The translations under genes and the position numbers were made by a program. Shown piece by piece: positions 46,047-57,470 of a stretch of DNA of 64,000 bases (the first letter of the stretch is position 1; every line of letters begins with the position of its first letter). This DNA is from Odobenus rosmarus divergens (Eukaryota > Chordata > Mammalia > Carnivora > Odobenidae): the NCBI RefSeq assembly GCF_000321225.1, contig NW_004451648.1, forward strand, positions 1-64,000, in the 5' to 3' direction. The notes below the pieces were generated by a model. It searched no databases and was not told where the DNA came from. It was given only the letters and a program-made list of their open reading frames with translations.

Positions 46047-46334
46047 ACAAAAATAATGTGACAACAGTAAGCAATTTCATATAAACTGCAAGAGGTATTT
46101 GCTCAAATCTTATGTTAAATATGTGAATGAGGTCAAAAGAAAATTCCCTTATTCCCTTAGGTGTGAAACATAAAAATACTTATATAAATATTTATATAAA
46201 AACATAAAAATAATTCATGAAAATGGGTCTAACCTGGCCTTTACCCAATATTAGATATTGTACTATTGTTGAATATCACCCAAAAGATATATAGGTTTTT
46301 TATTCAATAGACTTTTGAGTTATTGCCTGCTTTT

Positions 46335-46420
46335 TGTTGATTCATTTATTCATTCCTTTAGTCAACTATCATTTTAGTCAGTGAAGACATATCAAGGATT
46401 TACTTTAAGCCAAGTAAAGT
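46335..46420 (-). repeat. Possible L2 end
   Basis: TTCATTTATTCATTCCTTTA resembles the antisense L2 terminal repeat (TTCATTCATTCA). Confidence 0.35.
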
Positions 46421-46769
46421 AGAGGCCGATGAGTTATATGATGTTGTGATAAATGATACCATAGGGATACATACAAAATCAAGCTTTTCAAGAGCTAAAA
46501 AACTATTAGTGGCTCCAATAGTAAGAAATGAAACTTTAAAATTAAATTAAATGTCTAAAAACATAGAATGTCAATTTCATTAGTTACTGAATATAGCATG
46601 AATAAAATGAATAATATTTGACAATCTGTAGGTTAGATTTTCCTCACTTTGCAAGAATTCCTAAATAGATGTGGATATTGCCAATTATTGCCAATTGTAG
46701 TTGTAAGTGGCTCACAGCCAAATGATTTGAAAACTAAGACTATAAAAAGGAAAAGGGAAGAAAGCACTT

Positions 46770-47570
46770 CCCATTAGAGAGAGCAGGGAGTGTGGAATAG
46801 CAGGGCAAGTTCAAGGATGTCAAATAAGGCTGGAATGTAGGGTGGATATGGAGAATTAAGGTTGGGGTCAGAAAGGGAAGGGCCTTGTAGACCATTTTAA
46901 GTAACTTGTACCTCATTCTGTACATGTTGAAATTTAGTATGGTGTTTGTCCTATCATAGGTGATTTATATCTTGGAAAATTCACTGTGACAATAGTATGG
47001 AAGATGGGTTGACCTGGCAGGGAGTGTAGGCCCAGACTAATAATGAATGTGTCTTTTCAAAACTCCAGGAAGGAAGGCCTGGATGGACAGGGGGGTTGAG
47101 AGTGTTCAGGAGGTGAAACTGTAAGTACTGGTAATGGGTTACATATGGGAGATTGAGGGACAGCAGGGCGAGTAAGTGTTGCTCATCGTTCTGGTTTGGA
47201 TAATGGTGGTGCCATTCATGGTGCTGGGAAATGTGGCAGAAGGAACTGTTTGAAGATGAGCTGAGATGGTGCCAATCATTATTTTGTACATGTTCATTTT
47301 GAGGTTCCATGTAAAGGGCTCTCTGGGTCTGAGCTTAGATGAAGGAGATTGGGCAAGGGCTTGAGACATAAGCATCCTTGGTTTATGGGAAGTGAAGCCA
47401 TGGCCATGGATGTGTATGAAAATTAAGTGAAGGGACAAAAAAGAAGTAGCCAAGGCTTCTATGAAGAAGCAGTCACGGGAATTGGTAGGAGAAGCAAATC
47501 CAATCAGATTTTTCTGGAATTCTAGAGAATTGGTGTGGTGGTAGTTAAGGAAGAAGAGCGTTTTCAGAAG
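46770..47570 (-). repeat. L2 fragment, long
   Basis: GGAAGGGCCTTGTAGACCAT, ACAATAGTATGGAAGATGGG, GATAATGGTGGTGCCATTCA, GTACATGTTCATTTTGAGGT, in the order of the antisense L2 body. It explains the long minus-strand chance frame at 47139-47618. Confidence 0.5.
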
Positions 47571-47574
47571 AGGA

Positions 47575-48560
47575 GAGTAGGATGGGGGCAGCAGAGCGAC
47601 AGCCTCTGCGCTTAACATGGGGGCACCAGATTACAGGTGTGTTGTTTTACAGAACACCAGCAGCACTCATTACATTATGGACCAGAACTGGAAGGGATGT
47701 CAGAACATCAGTTGGCATGACTCCCAGCCTTCAGGAAAGGGAACGTCTAAAGTTGCCTCCCTTATTTCTGGAATTTCGAACTGATAACCCAATGCCCACC
47801 AGTCTGGCCAGGCTATTCCTTAACTCCTAGCACACGTGCAGAATATTTTTTAGCTTGAGCCATGCCTGCTTTCCTCTGCATCCTATCCCTCCACTACTGC
47901 CTCTTGTCCCTTCAAGAATCTGACCATCCTTCTCTCCGTGTTTCTTTCCCAAGGCTACAGGGGCAGGTGTGGGAACATGGGTCTGCCAGATGGACAGAGT
48001 CCTGACTCTTTTCAACACATCCGCTGATTAGAGGGGGTGCGTTCCTTCTGTCCGGTGGTTCCCTGTTGGACATGGTATGGATGTAACAAGGGAGCCGGTC
48101 CGGCAGCCAGATGACAGGCATTGTGGGTGGCGGCTGTTAGCTTTCTGCTGGCCACTGCCCTTGCTCGGGGCTTGACCAGTGAGGTATATGTGGAGGTCAC
48201 ACCCATCTCAGCAGATCTGTCAGCTTTCCCGCTTTTGTTAGAGGGTGATATCATGCTTCCTGGGGGGAGTGCTGGAAGACAATGCTCGGCCACTTTTCTC
48301 CAGATACAATAGGCGGAGTCAGGAAGGCAGTATTGACATTGCTGGGGCTGGGGAGGCACTCACGGCTCTGCGGCCGTCAGATGGTGAACCAGCTTAACCT
48401 TGGCACACAGGGCCTGGGTTGTGCAAGGCGTCTGGCTGCGGAGCCAAAGGTGACTCCGCCCTGGGGACAGGACTGCTTTAGACATCTGGGAATCTGGGAT
48501 GGGCTTCAAATTCCGATCCCTCTGTCAAAAACAACCACAAAACAATAATAGTACCAGATA
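47575..48560. other. GC-richer repeat-free block in TEK intron 1
   Basis: About 1 kb of unique sequence, clearly GC-richer than its flanks, with scattered CpGs (for example GCGGCCGTCAG near 48371), an AP-1-like GTGACTC near 48450 and several TTCC/GGAA cores. It sits 6-7 kb into intron 1 between an L2 remnant and a MIR. No splice-flanked open frame matches a protein I know. It may be an intronic enhancer, but this is not shown. Confidence 0.4.
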
Positions 48561-48564
48561 ACAA

Positions 48565-48955
48565 AAATGACTACCGTAGATTGAATGTCTATGTGCCAAG
48601 TACTTAATAGGGTTTTTAATAACTCACAACAACCTTGCACAATAGATAATACTATTTTTTATTTTTTTATTTTTTTTAAAGATTTTATTTATTTGAGAGA
48701 GAGAATGAGAGATAGAGAGCACGAGAGGGAAGAGGGTCAGAGGGAGAAGCAGACTCCCTGCTGAGCAGGGAGCCCGATGTGGGACTCGATCCCGGGACTC
48801 CAGGATCATGACCTGAGCTGAAGGCAGTCGCTTAACCAACTGAGCCACCCAGGTGCCCGATAATACTATTTTTTAAATAGATGGTAAAACTGAGGCTCAA
48901 AAAGCAACTTGCCCAAGGTTAAAAATTAATAGACATCCATTATTTTGGACTGCCT
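48565..48955 (-). repeat. MIR split by a Can-SINE, ending at an L1
   Basis: CTATGTGCCAAGTACTTAAT on the left; GGTAAAACTGAGGCTCAAAA and CTTGCCCAAGGTTAAAAATT on the right of the Can-SINE at 48662. The young L1 at 48972 lies at its far end. Confidence 0.62.
48662..48858 (-). mobile_element. Can-SINE, antisense
   Basis: Perfect 17-bp TSD GATAATACTATTTTTTA at 48645-48661 and 48859-48875. GAGAGAATGAGAGATAG body type. It splits a MIR. Confidence 0.96.
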
Positions 48956-48971
48956 AGCATCCCTATTTTTC

Positions 48972-49500
48972 TTTTTTTTTTTTTTCCTTTTCAGTTAGCC
49001 ACTGTATAGTACATCATTAGTTTTTGATGTAGTGTTCAATGATTCATTAATTGCTTATAACACCCAGTGCTCATCACAACATGTGCCTTCCTTAATACCC
49101 ATCACCCTATTACACCATCCCCCCACCCCCCTCCCTTCTGTAACCCTCAGTTTGTTTCCCAGCATCCATAGACTCTCATGATTCATCTCCTTCTCTGATC
49201 TCTCCCGCTGCAGATTTCCCTCCCTTCCCCTATGGTCCTCATTGCTATTCCTTATGTTCCACATATGAGTGAAGCCATATGGTAATTGTCTTTCTCTGCT
49301 TGACTTATTTCACTTAGCATAATCCCTTCCAGTTCCAACCATGTCGATGCAAATGGTGGGTATTCATCCTTTCTGATGGCTGAGTAATATTCCATCGTAT
49401 GTATGAAACCACATCTTCTTTATCCATTCATCTGTTGAAGGGCATCTCAGCTCCTTCCACAGTTTGGCTATTGTGGACGTTGCTGCTATGAACATTGAGG
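48972..49500 (-). mobile_element. Short young L1 3'-end insertion
   Basis: A 529-bp antisense L1 3' end (T-rich end at 48972, G-rich 3' UTR, then the last bases of ORF2) with a perfect 17-bp TSD TAGCATCCCTATTTTTC at 48955-48971 and 49501-49517. It is severely 5'-truncated and inserted in TEK intron 1 into the end of a MIR. Confidence 0.95.
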
Positions 49501-49840
49501 TAGCATCCCTATTTTTCAAGAGCTTTCATTATTTCCTTCCATGTGACCCTGATGGGACTGCCAATCACTGATTGCAGAGTGTACCACTCATCTGACCACC
49601 ACAGCAGTTGGTTCAGATGGAGGATGCATGACCCAATAGGGCCAGTTAGACTTTTTCTCTGGGAATTCGTGAGCAAGAGATTCTTTCTCCAGTGAGGATG
49701 CTGAACACCCAGAGCTACCAGCTTCCTTGTATAGTTGAAAGAAGCTGGTCTTGGGCAGGAGAGATGAGTTATTCGCACAGAGAGAACAGAACCATGACTG
49801 GCGCTCTGCGATTTTTGGAGTGGTGAGTCCAGTGGTTTTA

Positions 49841-50048
49841 TTTTTATTTTTTTTTTAAAGATTTTATTTATTTATTTGACAGAGAGAGAGAGATAGCGAG
49901 AGCGGGTACATAAGCAGGGAGAGTGGGAAAGGGAGAAGCAGGCTCCCCGCAGAGCAGGGAGCCCGATGCAGGGCTCGATCCCAGGACTCTGGGATCATGA
50001 CAGGAGCCGAAGGCAGACGCTTAACGACTGAGCCACCCAGGTGCCCCA
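49841..50048 (-). mobile_element. Can-SINE, antisense
   Basis: TSD AGTCCAGTGGTTTTA / AGTCCTGTGGTTTTA at 49826-49840 and 50049-50063. ATAGCGAGAGCGGGTACATA body. Confidence 0.96.
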
Positions 50049-50199
50049 AGTCCTGTGGTTTTAGATCAGACACCCACCCCTGTACCTTCCAGTTATGGGA
50101 GACAGTCATCTTTATTTTCTTCCACTATTTTGAATTTGTTTCTGTGTCTTGAAAGTTAATAGTCCTGAGTGACCCCATGGTTTCAGTAGAAAGTGATAG

Positions 50200-50420
50200 A
50201 GACAAGAGTTAAACTGAGATGACCAGGCCCCAAATTCTGAGTCTTTTAAACTCTTCGCTGTGCAGTCTTCTAACTAGTGTTTCATGGTCACCTCAGGCTG
50301 GTTCCTGGAAAATGAGGCTGATGACAATACTTCTTCGTGTGGTTTTGGGAAAGATTTGAAAAGAAATATTACTTAAGATACTTAGTACGGTGTTGGTACA
50401 CGATGAGCACTCCAAAAAAT
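50200..50420. repeat. Two facing MIR fragments
   Basis: An antisense-like tail at about 50210-50285 and a sense 3' half at 50295-50420 (GGAAAATGAGGCTGATGACA, GATACTTAGTACGGTGTTGG). Both diverged. Confidence 0.4.
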
Positions 50421-50570
50421 CAGATGCTCTTAAATGTTTGCTTATAAATGAAGCTAGAGATTCTTACATTGCTTTATGCCAGTCCTTTCAAAGCACATCT
50501 CCCTGCGTGAGGGCAGGCCTCATTTTTGACTAAGATCATTATTGGATTTTTGGACTCATCTAAATTAAGA

Positions 50571-50596
50571 GTGTGTGTGTGTGTGTGTGTGTGTGT
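50571..50596. repeat. (GT)n microsatellite
   Basis: Thirteen GT units in TEK intron 1, not inside a recognised repeat. Confidence 0.96.
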
Positions 50597-50819
50597 AGCT
50601 CTTCTCCCATTTCACCACTGTCTTCGCTCCAATTACTCCTGCTCTTACTCTTAATTCCTCTTTGTGTCTAGTACCCTCACATCTAGAAAGCACTTTCTCA
50701 TCTTCTGGGGTTGCTTTAAATGTCCACCTATTTTACTACTCATTGCTGCCTCTTGAGAATCAGAGGGCAGGGTGATAGGAGCTGTCGGTTATAATCAGCG
50801 CCTTTTCAGGAGCCTGTCT

Positions 50820-51445
50820 TTGCTTACCTCACCAGACTCTTGGAATTCTCAGTCCCTCATGCTATATTGGAGGTGTATTTCAGCCATACCAGGCTCTTTG
50901 TGGTTTCTAAAGATACACTTTCAAGCCTCCGTGCCTTTGTGTATGCTCTTTCTTTTGCCCAGAATGCCCTCTTCGCATTCCCTTCTTCATCTGACTTACT
51001 CATGCTTCAAGGTTTATCTCCGATGTCATGTCTTCAAAGAAGTCTTCTTTAACCTTCTTGCATGGGTTTGGGCCTGCCTTTGCCTGAGAGTCCATCAGAA
51101 ATGTGGCCTGAGGCAAAGGCACATGTGTAGGTAGATTATTTGGGAAGTGACCTCAGGGAGCAGTGAGGGACAAGGGGAATAGAACTGTGCTAGACTATGT
51201 TATGCTGGCCACTGCTATGGACGCCAGACCCTGCAGACATCCTGAGGAGCCTTATATAAGACATGCAGGCACCCTTATGCCTGCCTCTGTCGGCATTAGA
51301 ACTTAGAACATTAAATCACGATTAACAGTTTCATTGTTGCTTTTGTCCACAAGGCTGGGAGCTGTGTTTGGCATTTCAATATTCTCAGCACCAGACATAG
51401 TATACTGGCTGGCAGAGAAACACTTTAATAAATGGTTTTGCATTG
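50820..51445 (+). repeat. L2 in two parts
   Basis: 50930-51060: GTGCCTTTGTGTATGCTCTT, GCCCAGAATGCCCTCTTCGC, then AGAAGTCTTCTTTAACC. 51340-51445: tail with ACACTTTAATAAATGGTTTT. The 280 bp between them (51060-51340) is not L2 and I do not recognise it. Confidence 0.45.
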
Positions 51446-52079
51446 GGTTAAATGTTCCAGCCATTGCTTCCCTAAGTGTACTGTATATATTACTGCTGGC
51501 CTGAAAAAATGATTTGATGTGGTTCTTGGAAGCATATTTTAAAACTATCTATTCATTTTTATATGTAAGTATAAATAGATGCATGTATATGTATAGCAAT
51601 CATATAATTTCTTGAATATTCTTAATACGAAGCTAAGAAAACATGAGTTAAAGAGAATGGTTAATAGAATAATTGTATAAGCAGCATGTACAGTCAGCAA
51701 GAATCATGACTATGATACATAAATTATACAGTTTGGAGACACTGCTCTAACTGAATGAGTTAGCTAATCCTTTTTAGAACTCGGTGTGTCCAAATAAAAA
51801 ATAGAAAAGTAACTTGGTGTATAATTAATACTATCCTAGTGAGATGAACAAAGTGAAGGGGTCTATGGTGATCAACCTGTCTCAAAGGACTATCTAGGAC
51901 TCTAATCTTGCTCTTCCCAGTAAACCTGGAAAATGGACATTTGTTAATAAATCACAGACACCTAGTTTACCCCCTTGGGCATACTGGGCATCCATCAAAA
52001 TAGGCCCAGCAGTCAGCCAGCAAGCCAGTAGGCATCGTCAACCAGGGGAGGAATGGGTAGGTCAGTTATTTCCACTCAT

Positions 52080-52400
52080 TCAAGCTAGCTTTTTCTGAGC
52101 CCTTTCCATGTCCTGGGAATCTGCTAGGCATTGCAGTTAGAAAGATGGTTAAGAGAGGCACATGACCTCCACTGCCTTGTGGTCTGCTGGGTGAAAAGCT
52201 CTGCTTTATTGGAGGCCGACATTGGGAGCATGGAAAATGGGGGGGGGAGGGGTGGTCTCCTCAAGAAGGTGACGTTTGAGAAGGATGAATAGGATTATGC
52301 TTTGTGGAAAATCAGGAGTGGTAGTGAGGAGTAGAGAATTCCAGGCAGAGAAAAAAGCATGAAAATGGGGAATAGAAAGTTTGAAGAAACATTGGCGCAG
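52080..52400 (-). repeat. L2 fragment
   Basis: GAGCCCTTTCCATGTCCTGG, AGAAGGTGACGTTTGAGAAG and AATTCCAGGCAGAGAAAAAA in antisense L2 order. A G-run lies at 52241-52253. Confidence 0.5.
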
Positions 52401-52499
52401 TGGTCCTACCAAGTGGTCTACCAAGTCCAGGAGAATCCTAGAATCCCTTATTTTTATTTTTTGAGTATCATATGGAGCTAACATTTGGTACCTTAAGAA

Positions 52500-52600
52500 A
52501 TACTGATTTGATTCAACTTTCCCATTTTACAGATGCCAACACTGAGGCTCAGCACTTTGCTCAAACCCACTCAGCTCATTAGAGGCTAAGTTTCTTCCTT
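52500..52600 (-). repeat. MIR fragment
   Basis: CCCATTTTACAGATGCCAAC then CTGAGGCTCAGCACTTTGCT. Confidence 0.55.
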
Positions 52601-53041
52601 TTAACAGAGAATGTGGAAGGCAATAGAAATTAGAGCTTAAATGCATGTACTGTAGAGTCGAACTACCTATGCAGCTTAAGTTAGAGCCCCCACTTAAAAA
52701 TTCTTTTCTTTGTCTTTTAAACGATCAGTGGACCCAGCTGTAAGGCCCCTGGCAGCGTTGGCTTGCTTTGCGCCACCCGGCCCTCCCTGCCCCCTTCCCC
52801 TGTGTAACTCACACCCAGAGTCAGCAGTGCTTTTCACACAAATAGTCTGCCAAGAGGTGTGGAACTGGAGCCAGAAACACACAACAGCTGCAGAAGCTCA
52901 GCCACATCTAGAGGCTTGCAGTAATCTCCAGCAGGCCTGGACAGAGCCCTGACCACTGAGTGACTCTAGAGTACATAAGCCATCAGCAAAGTGTGATTCC
53001 AACATGAGTAATACATGCATTCTGCCAGATGCTTCTGGAAT

Positions 53042-53065
53042 CAAACAAACAAACAAACAAACAAA
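53042..53065. repeat. (CAAA)n microsatellite
   Basis: Five to six CAAA units. Confidence 0.92.
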
Positions 53066-53269
53066 AGAACAGTGTTGTTGCCAGCCAGGGAGAAAAAAAA
53101 AATCACCATTAATTGCATCACTGTCTTCCCATTAAGGCTGGGGAGAGCCTGTGACTCAGGCGAACTTCTGTTAGAGAACCTCTTTTCCTCTCCTAGAGAT
53201 CATTTTCTGATGGAACTCATGGCTTATCACCCCTGCCAAGCCCACATTTTCACCCTACCCAGGTGGTTA

Positions 53270-53490
53270 TGAGCACAGACTATGGGGGCAGATGGATCTG
53301 GGCTGGAGCCCCGCTCAATGGGACAGCTGTGTGACCTTGGACAAGTCCTTTCTCCTTTCTGCAGAATGGAGACCACGGCACCCTCTCTAAAGAGTAGTGA
53401 GGATTACATGATATAAGTAGATTAAATGCTTAGCAAGTGTAGGTTCATAAAAAAAAGCTCAATAAACATCAGCTATCATTATTATTTCTT
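53270..53490 (+). repeat. MIR
   Basis: Nearly complete: GAGCACAGACTATGGGGGCA, GCTGTGTGACCTTGGACAAG, GCTTAGCAAGTGTAGGTTCA, CTCAATAAACATCAGCTATC. Confidence 0.78.
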
Positions 53491-53594
53491 ATGTTTTCCT
53501 ATGTTCCTAAGAGCACCCTTTTGCTAAGAACCTGTGTAAATGTTACTCTATTCCATTCCATCCCATTTCAACATCTCATTCCTTCCCAGCCTAT

Positions 53595-53720
53595 TCTATT
53601 CTATGAACATTTCTTGAGCTCCTTCTCTGTGCCCCACCCTGGGTCAGCAGATGTAAAGATAAATAAAATGAAGTCTCTACTGCTAAGGAGGCTGCTGGTG
53701 GGGTGTGACTTGCAGATGGA
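53595..53720 (-). repeat. L2 fragment
   Basis: TTTCTTGAGCTCCTTCTCTG, TGCCCCACCCTGGGTCAGCA, then ATAAATAAAATGAAGTCTCT. Confidence 0.45.
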
Positions 53721-53796
53721 CTTGCAGTAGATTCTCACTATTCATGGTGAGTTAGATTCAGGCAAGGGTTAGATTCAGGCAAGTTGCAACATTTTT

Positions 53797-53989
53797 TTTT
53801 TTAAAGATTTTATTTATTTATTTGACAGAGAGACACAGCGAGAGAGGGAACACAAGCAGGGGGAGTGGGAGAGGGAGAAGCAGGCTTCCTGCAGAGCAGG
53901 GAGCCCAATGTGGGGCTCGATCCCAGGACCTGGGGATCATGACCTGAGCTGAAGGCAGATGCTTAATGACTGAGCCACCCAGGCGCCCC
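53797..53989 (-). mobile_element. Can-SINE, antisense
   Basis: TSD AAGTTGCAACATTTTT / AAGTCGCAACATTTTT at 53781-53796 and 53990-54005. ACAGCGAGAGAGGGAACACA body. Confidence 0.96.
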
Positions 53990-54270
53990 AAGTCGCAACA
54001 TTTTTGTCAACCAATGGATACACCTAGTTTTGTATGTGTTTCTATTTAAAGGCAAATCATTTAGTGCATATGGCTGATTGATTAGCATGGAAGTCATGGC
54101 CAACAGCACTAAGGACTGCCTCAACAGAGCTTCCCTAACACACGGATTTTCTCCTGGGGCACATCACCGCTTTCTCATGCTTCGGAACGCTGGACGGCAC
54201 TTCGACACTAAACTTGGGGCCATTTCATTTTTTTTATCTTTTGGGTTTGTCTTAAAAAATTTTTTTTGAG

Positions 54271-54473
54271 GGGCGCCTGGGTGGCTCAGTCATTGGGCAT
54301 CTGCCTTTGGCTCAGGTCATGATCCCAGGGTCCTGGGATCGAGCCCCACGTTGGGCTGGCTCCCCGCTCCGCGGGAGGCCTGCTTCTCCCTCTCCCACTC
54401 GCCCTGCTTGTGTTCCCTCTCTCACTGTCTCTCTCTCTGTCAAGTAAAATCTTAAAAAAAAAAAAAAAAAAAA
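54271..54473 (+). mobile_element. Can-SINE
   Basis: GGGCGCCTGGGTGGCTCAGT head, CTGTCTCTCTCTCTGTCAAG region, and an A tail of about 23. It sits within the T-rich end of an antisense L1. TSD about AAAAAATTTTTTTTGAG. Confidence 0.94.
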
Positions 54474-54483
54474 AAATTTTTTT

Positions 54484-54650
54484 TTTGAGTACAATTGGAG
54501 CACGATGTTACATTAGTTTCAGGTGTAGGACATAGTAATGTGACATACGGATACATTATGTTGTGTTCATCACAAGTACAACTGCCATCTCTCCTATTAC
54601 ATCACTCTTCTAATATCATTGACTGTATTATGATGTGCTTTTGATTTGTT
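54484..54650 (-). mobile_element. L1 3'-end fragment, antisense
   Basis: ACATTAGTTTCAGGTGTAGG is the common antisense L1 3' UTR motif. It is split from its T-rich end by the Can-SINE at 54270. Confidence 0.55.
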
Positions 54651-54664
54651 TGGGGTCATTTTTT

Positions 54665-54819
54665 AAAAGAGATTTTATTTATTTGAGAGGGAGAGAGCAC
54701 AGGCAGGGGGAGGGGCAGAGGGAGACGCAGGCTCCCGGCTGAACATGGGACACTATCCCAGGACCCCAGGATCATGACCTGAGCTGAAGGCAGATGTTTG
54801 AGCCACCCAGGATCCCCTA
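54665..54819 (-). mobile_element. Can-SINE, antisense, shortened
   Basis: GAGGGAGAGAGCACAGGCAG body, head GCCACCCAGGATCCCC. TSD GGGGTCATTTT at 54652-54662 and 54820-54830. The central part is shortened. Confidence 0.9.
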
Positions 54820-54834
54820 GGGGTCATTTTAAAT

Positions 54835-55870
54835 GGTGAAATAGCCAATTAAAACCACAAAAAATGTGAGAAAATAGCACTAAATATACCGTAAGGAGGA
54901 TACTGATTTACAGTTGGCAACATGTGCATCTGAGGACTCAGCATTTTCCTGCTCTGCCACGCGTTCTCATGACTGGGAAGCCACCACGGGGGTTGATTTT
55001 GAGGTTATAAATAAACTGTAGGCACATTGACAGGTACAGAATCAACAAATAAGGAGGATAGACTGTTGATACAATTGACTAAACTCAGGTGGTAATAAAG
55101 TATCCATAGATGTAGAGGACAAGCACAGGAGAGAGAGAAATGGGTTCCTTCTGGGACAGTCCGCTCCACTGATGGGAATGGGGCTTTCAGAAAGGCATTT
55201 CTGATGAGCAGACATGGAAACATGGTGGGATAACAGTACGGCTGCCAGGTTGTGGCTCCAGGGTGGAGGGCTTTCTGCCTCCAGCACTGTACCGTGCAGT
55301 CTGACTTGACAGGATGTCCTTCAGCCGTCCTCTTTTCGCCCACATTCATCTAGAGGCAAGACCCAGCACTCTGAGACACCAAACACACATGAAACAATCT
55401 GACTCCATAGTGTTAGTAAGACTTTTCAGTGGGTGGAAGGGAAAGATGCTTTGTATTGTACAGTGTGCAGAGCGTACTAAGTTCACAAGTAGACATCTCT
55501 CTCTTTCTCTGGCAAAGTTCATCTCCAGCTCCCAGTCTCCTGATTTCTCCTCCCTTCCTCCACTGTACGGTTCCAGGCCATTCCATTTTCAGTCCCGCTT
55601 GCACATACCACTCAGCAAATGAAAGGCCAGCTAGTTATCCAGCCCCCTCTCCTCTGGAATCTTAGCAGGAGCCCTGTATTGTGACTCCAGCATGGCTTTG
55701 GGGAGTTTTTACTCTATGCTTCATTCTCCACTTATCCAAATATTCACTCCATAAAATATTTTCTGCATATTTTGGCATAAGCAATAAAGATGTACGAGGT
55801 CCCAGATGAGTTACCACTCCCTATTACTGCCACTTACCCCTGATATTTTCTCATCTTGGACACATGACCC
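54835..55870. other. TEK intron 1, unique
   Basis: About 1 kb without recognised repeats. The overlapping open frames on both strands (55005-55349 and 55314-55622) look like chance. Confidence 0.4.
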
Positions 55871-55887
55871 ATGGTTGCTACAGTTTT

Positions 55888-56069
55888 GTTTTTTTAAAGA
55901 TTTTATTTATTTATTTGACAGAGAGAGACACAGCAAGAGAGGGAACACAAGCAGGGGGAGTGGGAGTCCCACAGAGCAGGGAGCCTGATGCAGGACTCGA
56001 TCCCAGCACTCTGGAATCATGACCTGAGCAGAAGGCAGACACTTAACAACCGAGCCACCCACGCGCCCC
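55888..56069 (-). mobile_element. Can-SINE, antisense
   Basis: TSD GGTTGCTACAGTTTT / GGTCGCTACAGTTTT at 55873-55887 and 56070-56084. ACAGCAAGAGAGGGAACACA body, with about 20 bp missing after GGGAGTGGGAG. Confidence 0.95.
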
Positions 56070-56419
56070 GGTCGCTACAGTTTTTCAAGAGCCTAGTCCA
56101 GGCCCTAGCCACGTTAGATATTTATTAAATGAATAGATTTCCACTAAACTGATGATTTGGGGAAAGGAGACATTTTTGTAATGTTTTCCTCCTCAAAAGT
56201 GATAGGTAATTTTACTTATTGTCATTTTCTTACACCTTTCACAGCAAGGTTTTGTAATTCTCATCACATTAAGTTCTGAACATTTCTTCCTAATAATTCT
56301 CATCAAAATTTCCGATGATACTATTTTTGAAACTTAAAATGTGAATTTTATCTCAAGGAATAAGCAGAAGGAGCAGCTGAGAAAATTCTGGGGAAAAAAA
56401 TAATTTTGGGGAATAACTC

Positions 56420-57470
56420 TATTGGATCTTAAGGCAGAGTACAATACTATAGTAACAGTGGAGTACAGTACGAGAGTCTGGAGACACAGATTAACAGACT
56501 ACAAAAGCCAGAACCAGACATAAGTTTATATAAAATTTTATTATCTGTAAAGGATACAAATCAGTGGGGAAAGGAATAACAGTTCTGGGAAAATTAGTTT
56601 TCTGTTTAGAAAAAAGAACTGTTTTAAAAAATCCATCTGTTACCACACACCAAAATAAATTCCAAATGGGCTAAAGAGTAAATGTAAGAAATCAAGCCAT
56701 CAAAAGAAGATGGAAGTGGATATTTACGGACATTTCATATGGAGAAAGACTTCTTAAGTTTAAAAACAGTGGAAGAAGCCACAAAAATAAAAATCAATAC
56801 ACTTAGCTACATAAATATTTAAACTCTTAATTTAACAATAAGCAAAATTAAAAGGCAAAGAAAAAATGACAAAAATACTTGAAACAAATATGGCATATAA
56901 GAGACTAAAGTATTTTCATAAAAGAAGCTCATTGAAATCAATAGAAAAAATCAAAAACATCAACAGAAAAAGAGGAACAAATAATTCACGGAGGAGGAAA
57001 TATAAATGGCTAATAGGCTTGTGAAAAAGTTCACTCTCTAAATTAAAGTAAAATCAAAGGGCATCTGGGTGGCTCAGTCAGTTAAGCATCTGCCTTCAGC
57101 TCAGGTCATGATCCCTGGGTCCTGGGATTGAGCCCCGCATCAGGCTCCTTGCTCAGCGGGGAGTCTACTTCTCCCTCTCCCTCTGCCTGCAGCTCCCCCT
57201 GCTTGTGTTCTCTTTCTCTCTCTCCCTCCCTCCCTCTGTGTCAAATAAGTAAATAAAATCTTAAAAAAAATTAAAATCAAAATAAGATACTATTTTTCTA
57301 TATCAAACTGGCAAAGATTAAAAACCAAGTGGGAATATTCAAGACTACATGGTGGGGGTTGGTGAGATGAGTATGTTTTCATACACTGTAGCTCTTTAGA
57401 TAGAAACTTAGCAATTGTAAAGCAAATTGTTAGAAAATTTAAAATGATGTAAGATTAAGTAAAAATTTAG
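56420..57470 (+). mobile_element. Old L1-like LINE with Can-SINE inside
   Basis: A-rich sense text with diverged L1 ORF2 content (AAATTCCAAATGGGCTAAAG, GAAGATGGAAGTGGATATTT), continuing after the SINE at 57059 with CAAACTGGCAAAGATTAAAA. Limits are soft. Confidence 0.5.
57059..57270 (+). mobile_element. Can-SINE
   Basis: Head GGGCATCTGGGTGGCTCAGT, CT-rich body with (CCCT)n, AAATAAAATCTT tail. TSD about TAAAATCAAA. Inside an old LINE. Confidence 0.94.

Larger units (their letters stand above)
51450..53265. other. TEK intron 1, largely unique
   Basis: Besides the L2 and MIR pieces, 51450-52075 is AT-rich unique sequence. 52690-53000 is GC-richer, with CACCCGGCCC and a RUNX/AP-1-like GACCACTGAGTGACTC at 52950-52965. 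Confidence 0.4.

Noticed and set aside
47139..47618. Minus-strand open frame of 159 codons
   Set aside because: It lies mostly in an old L2 body; no known protein is recognised, and there is no splice or promoter context.
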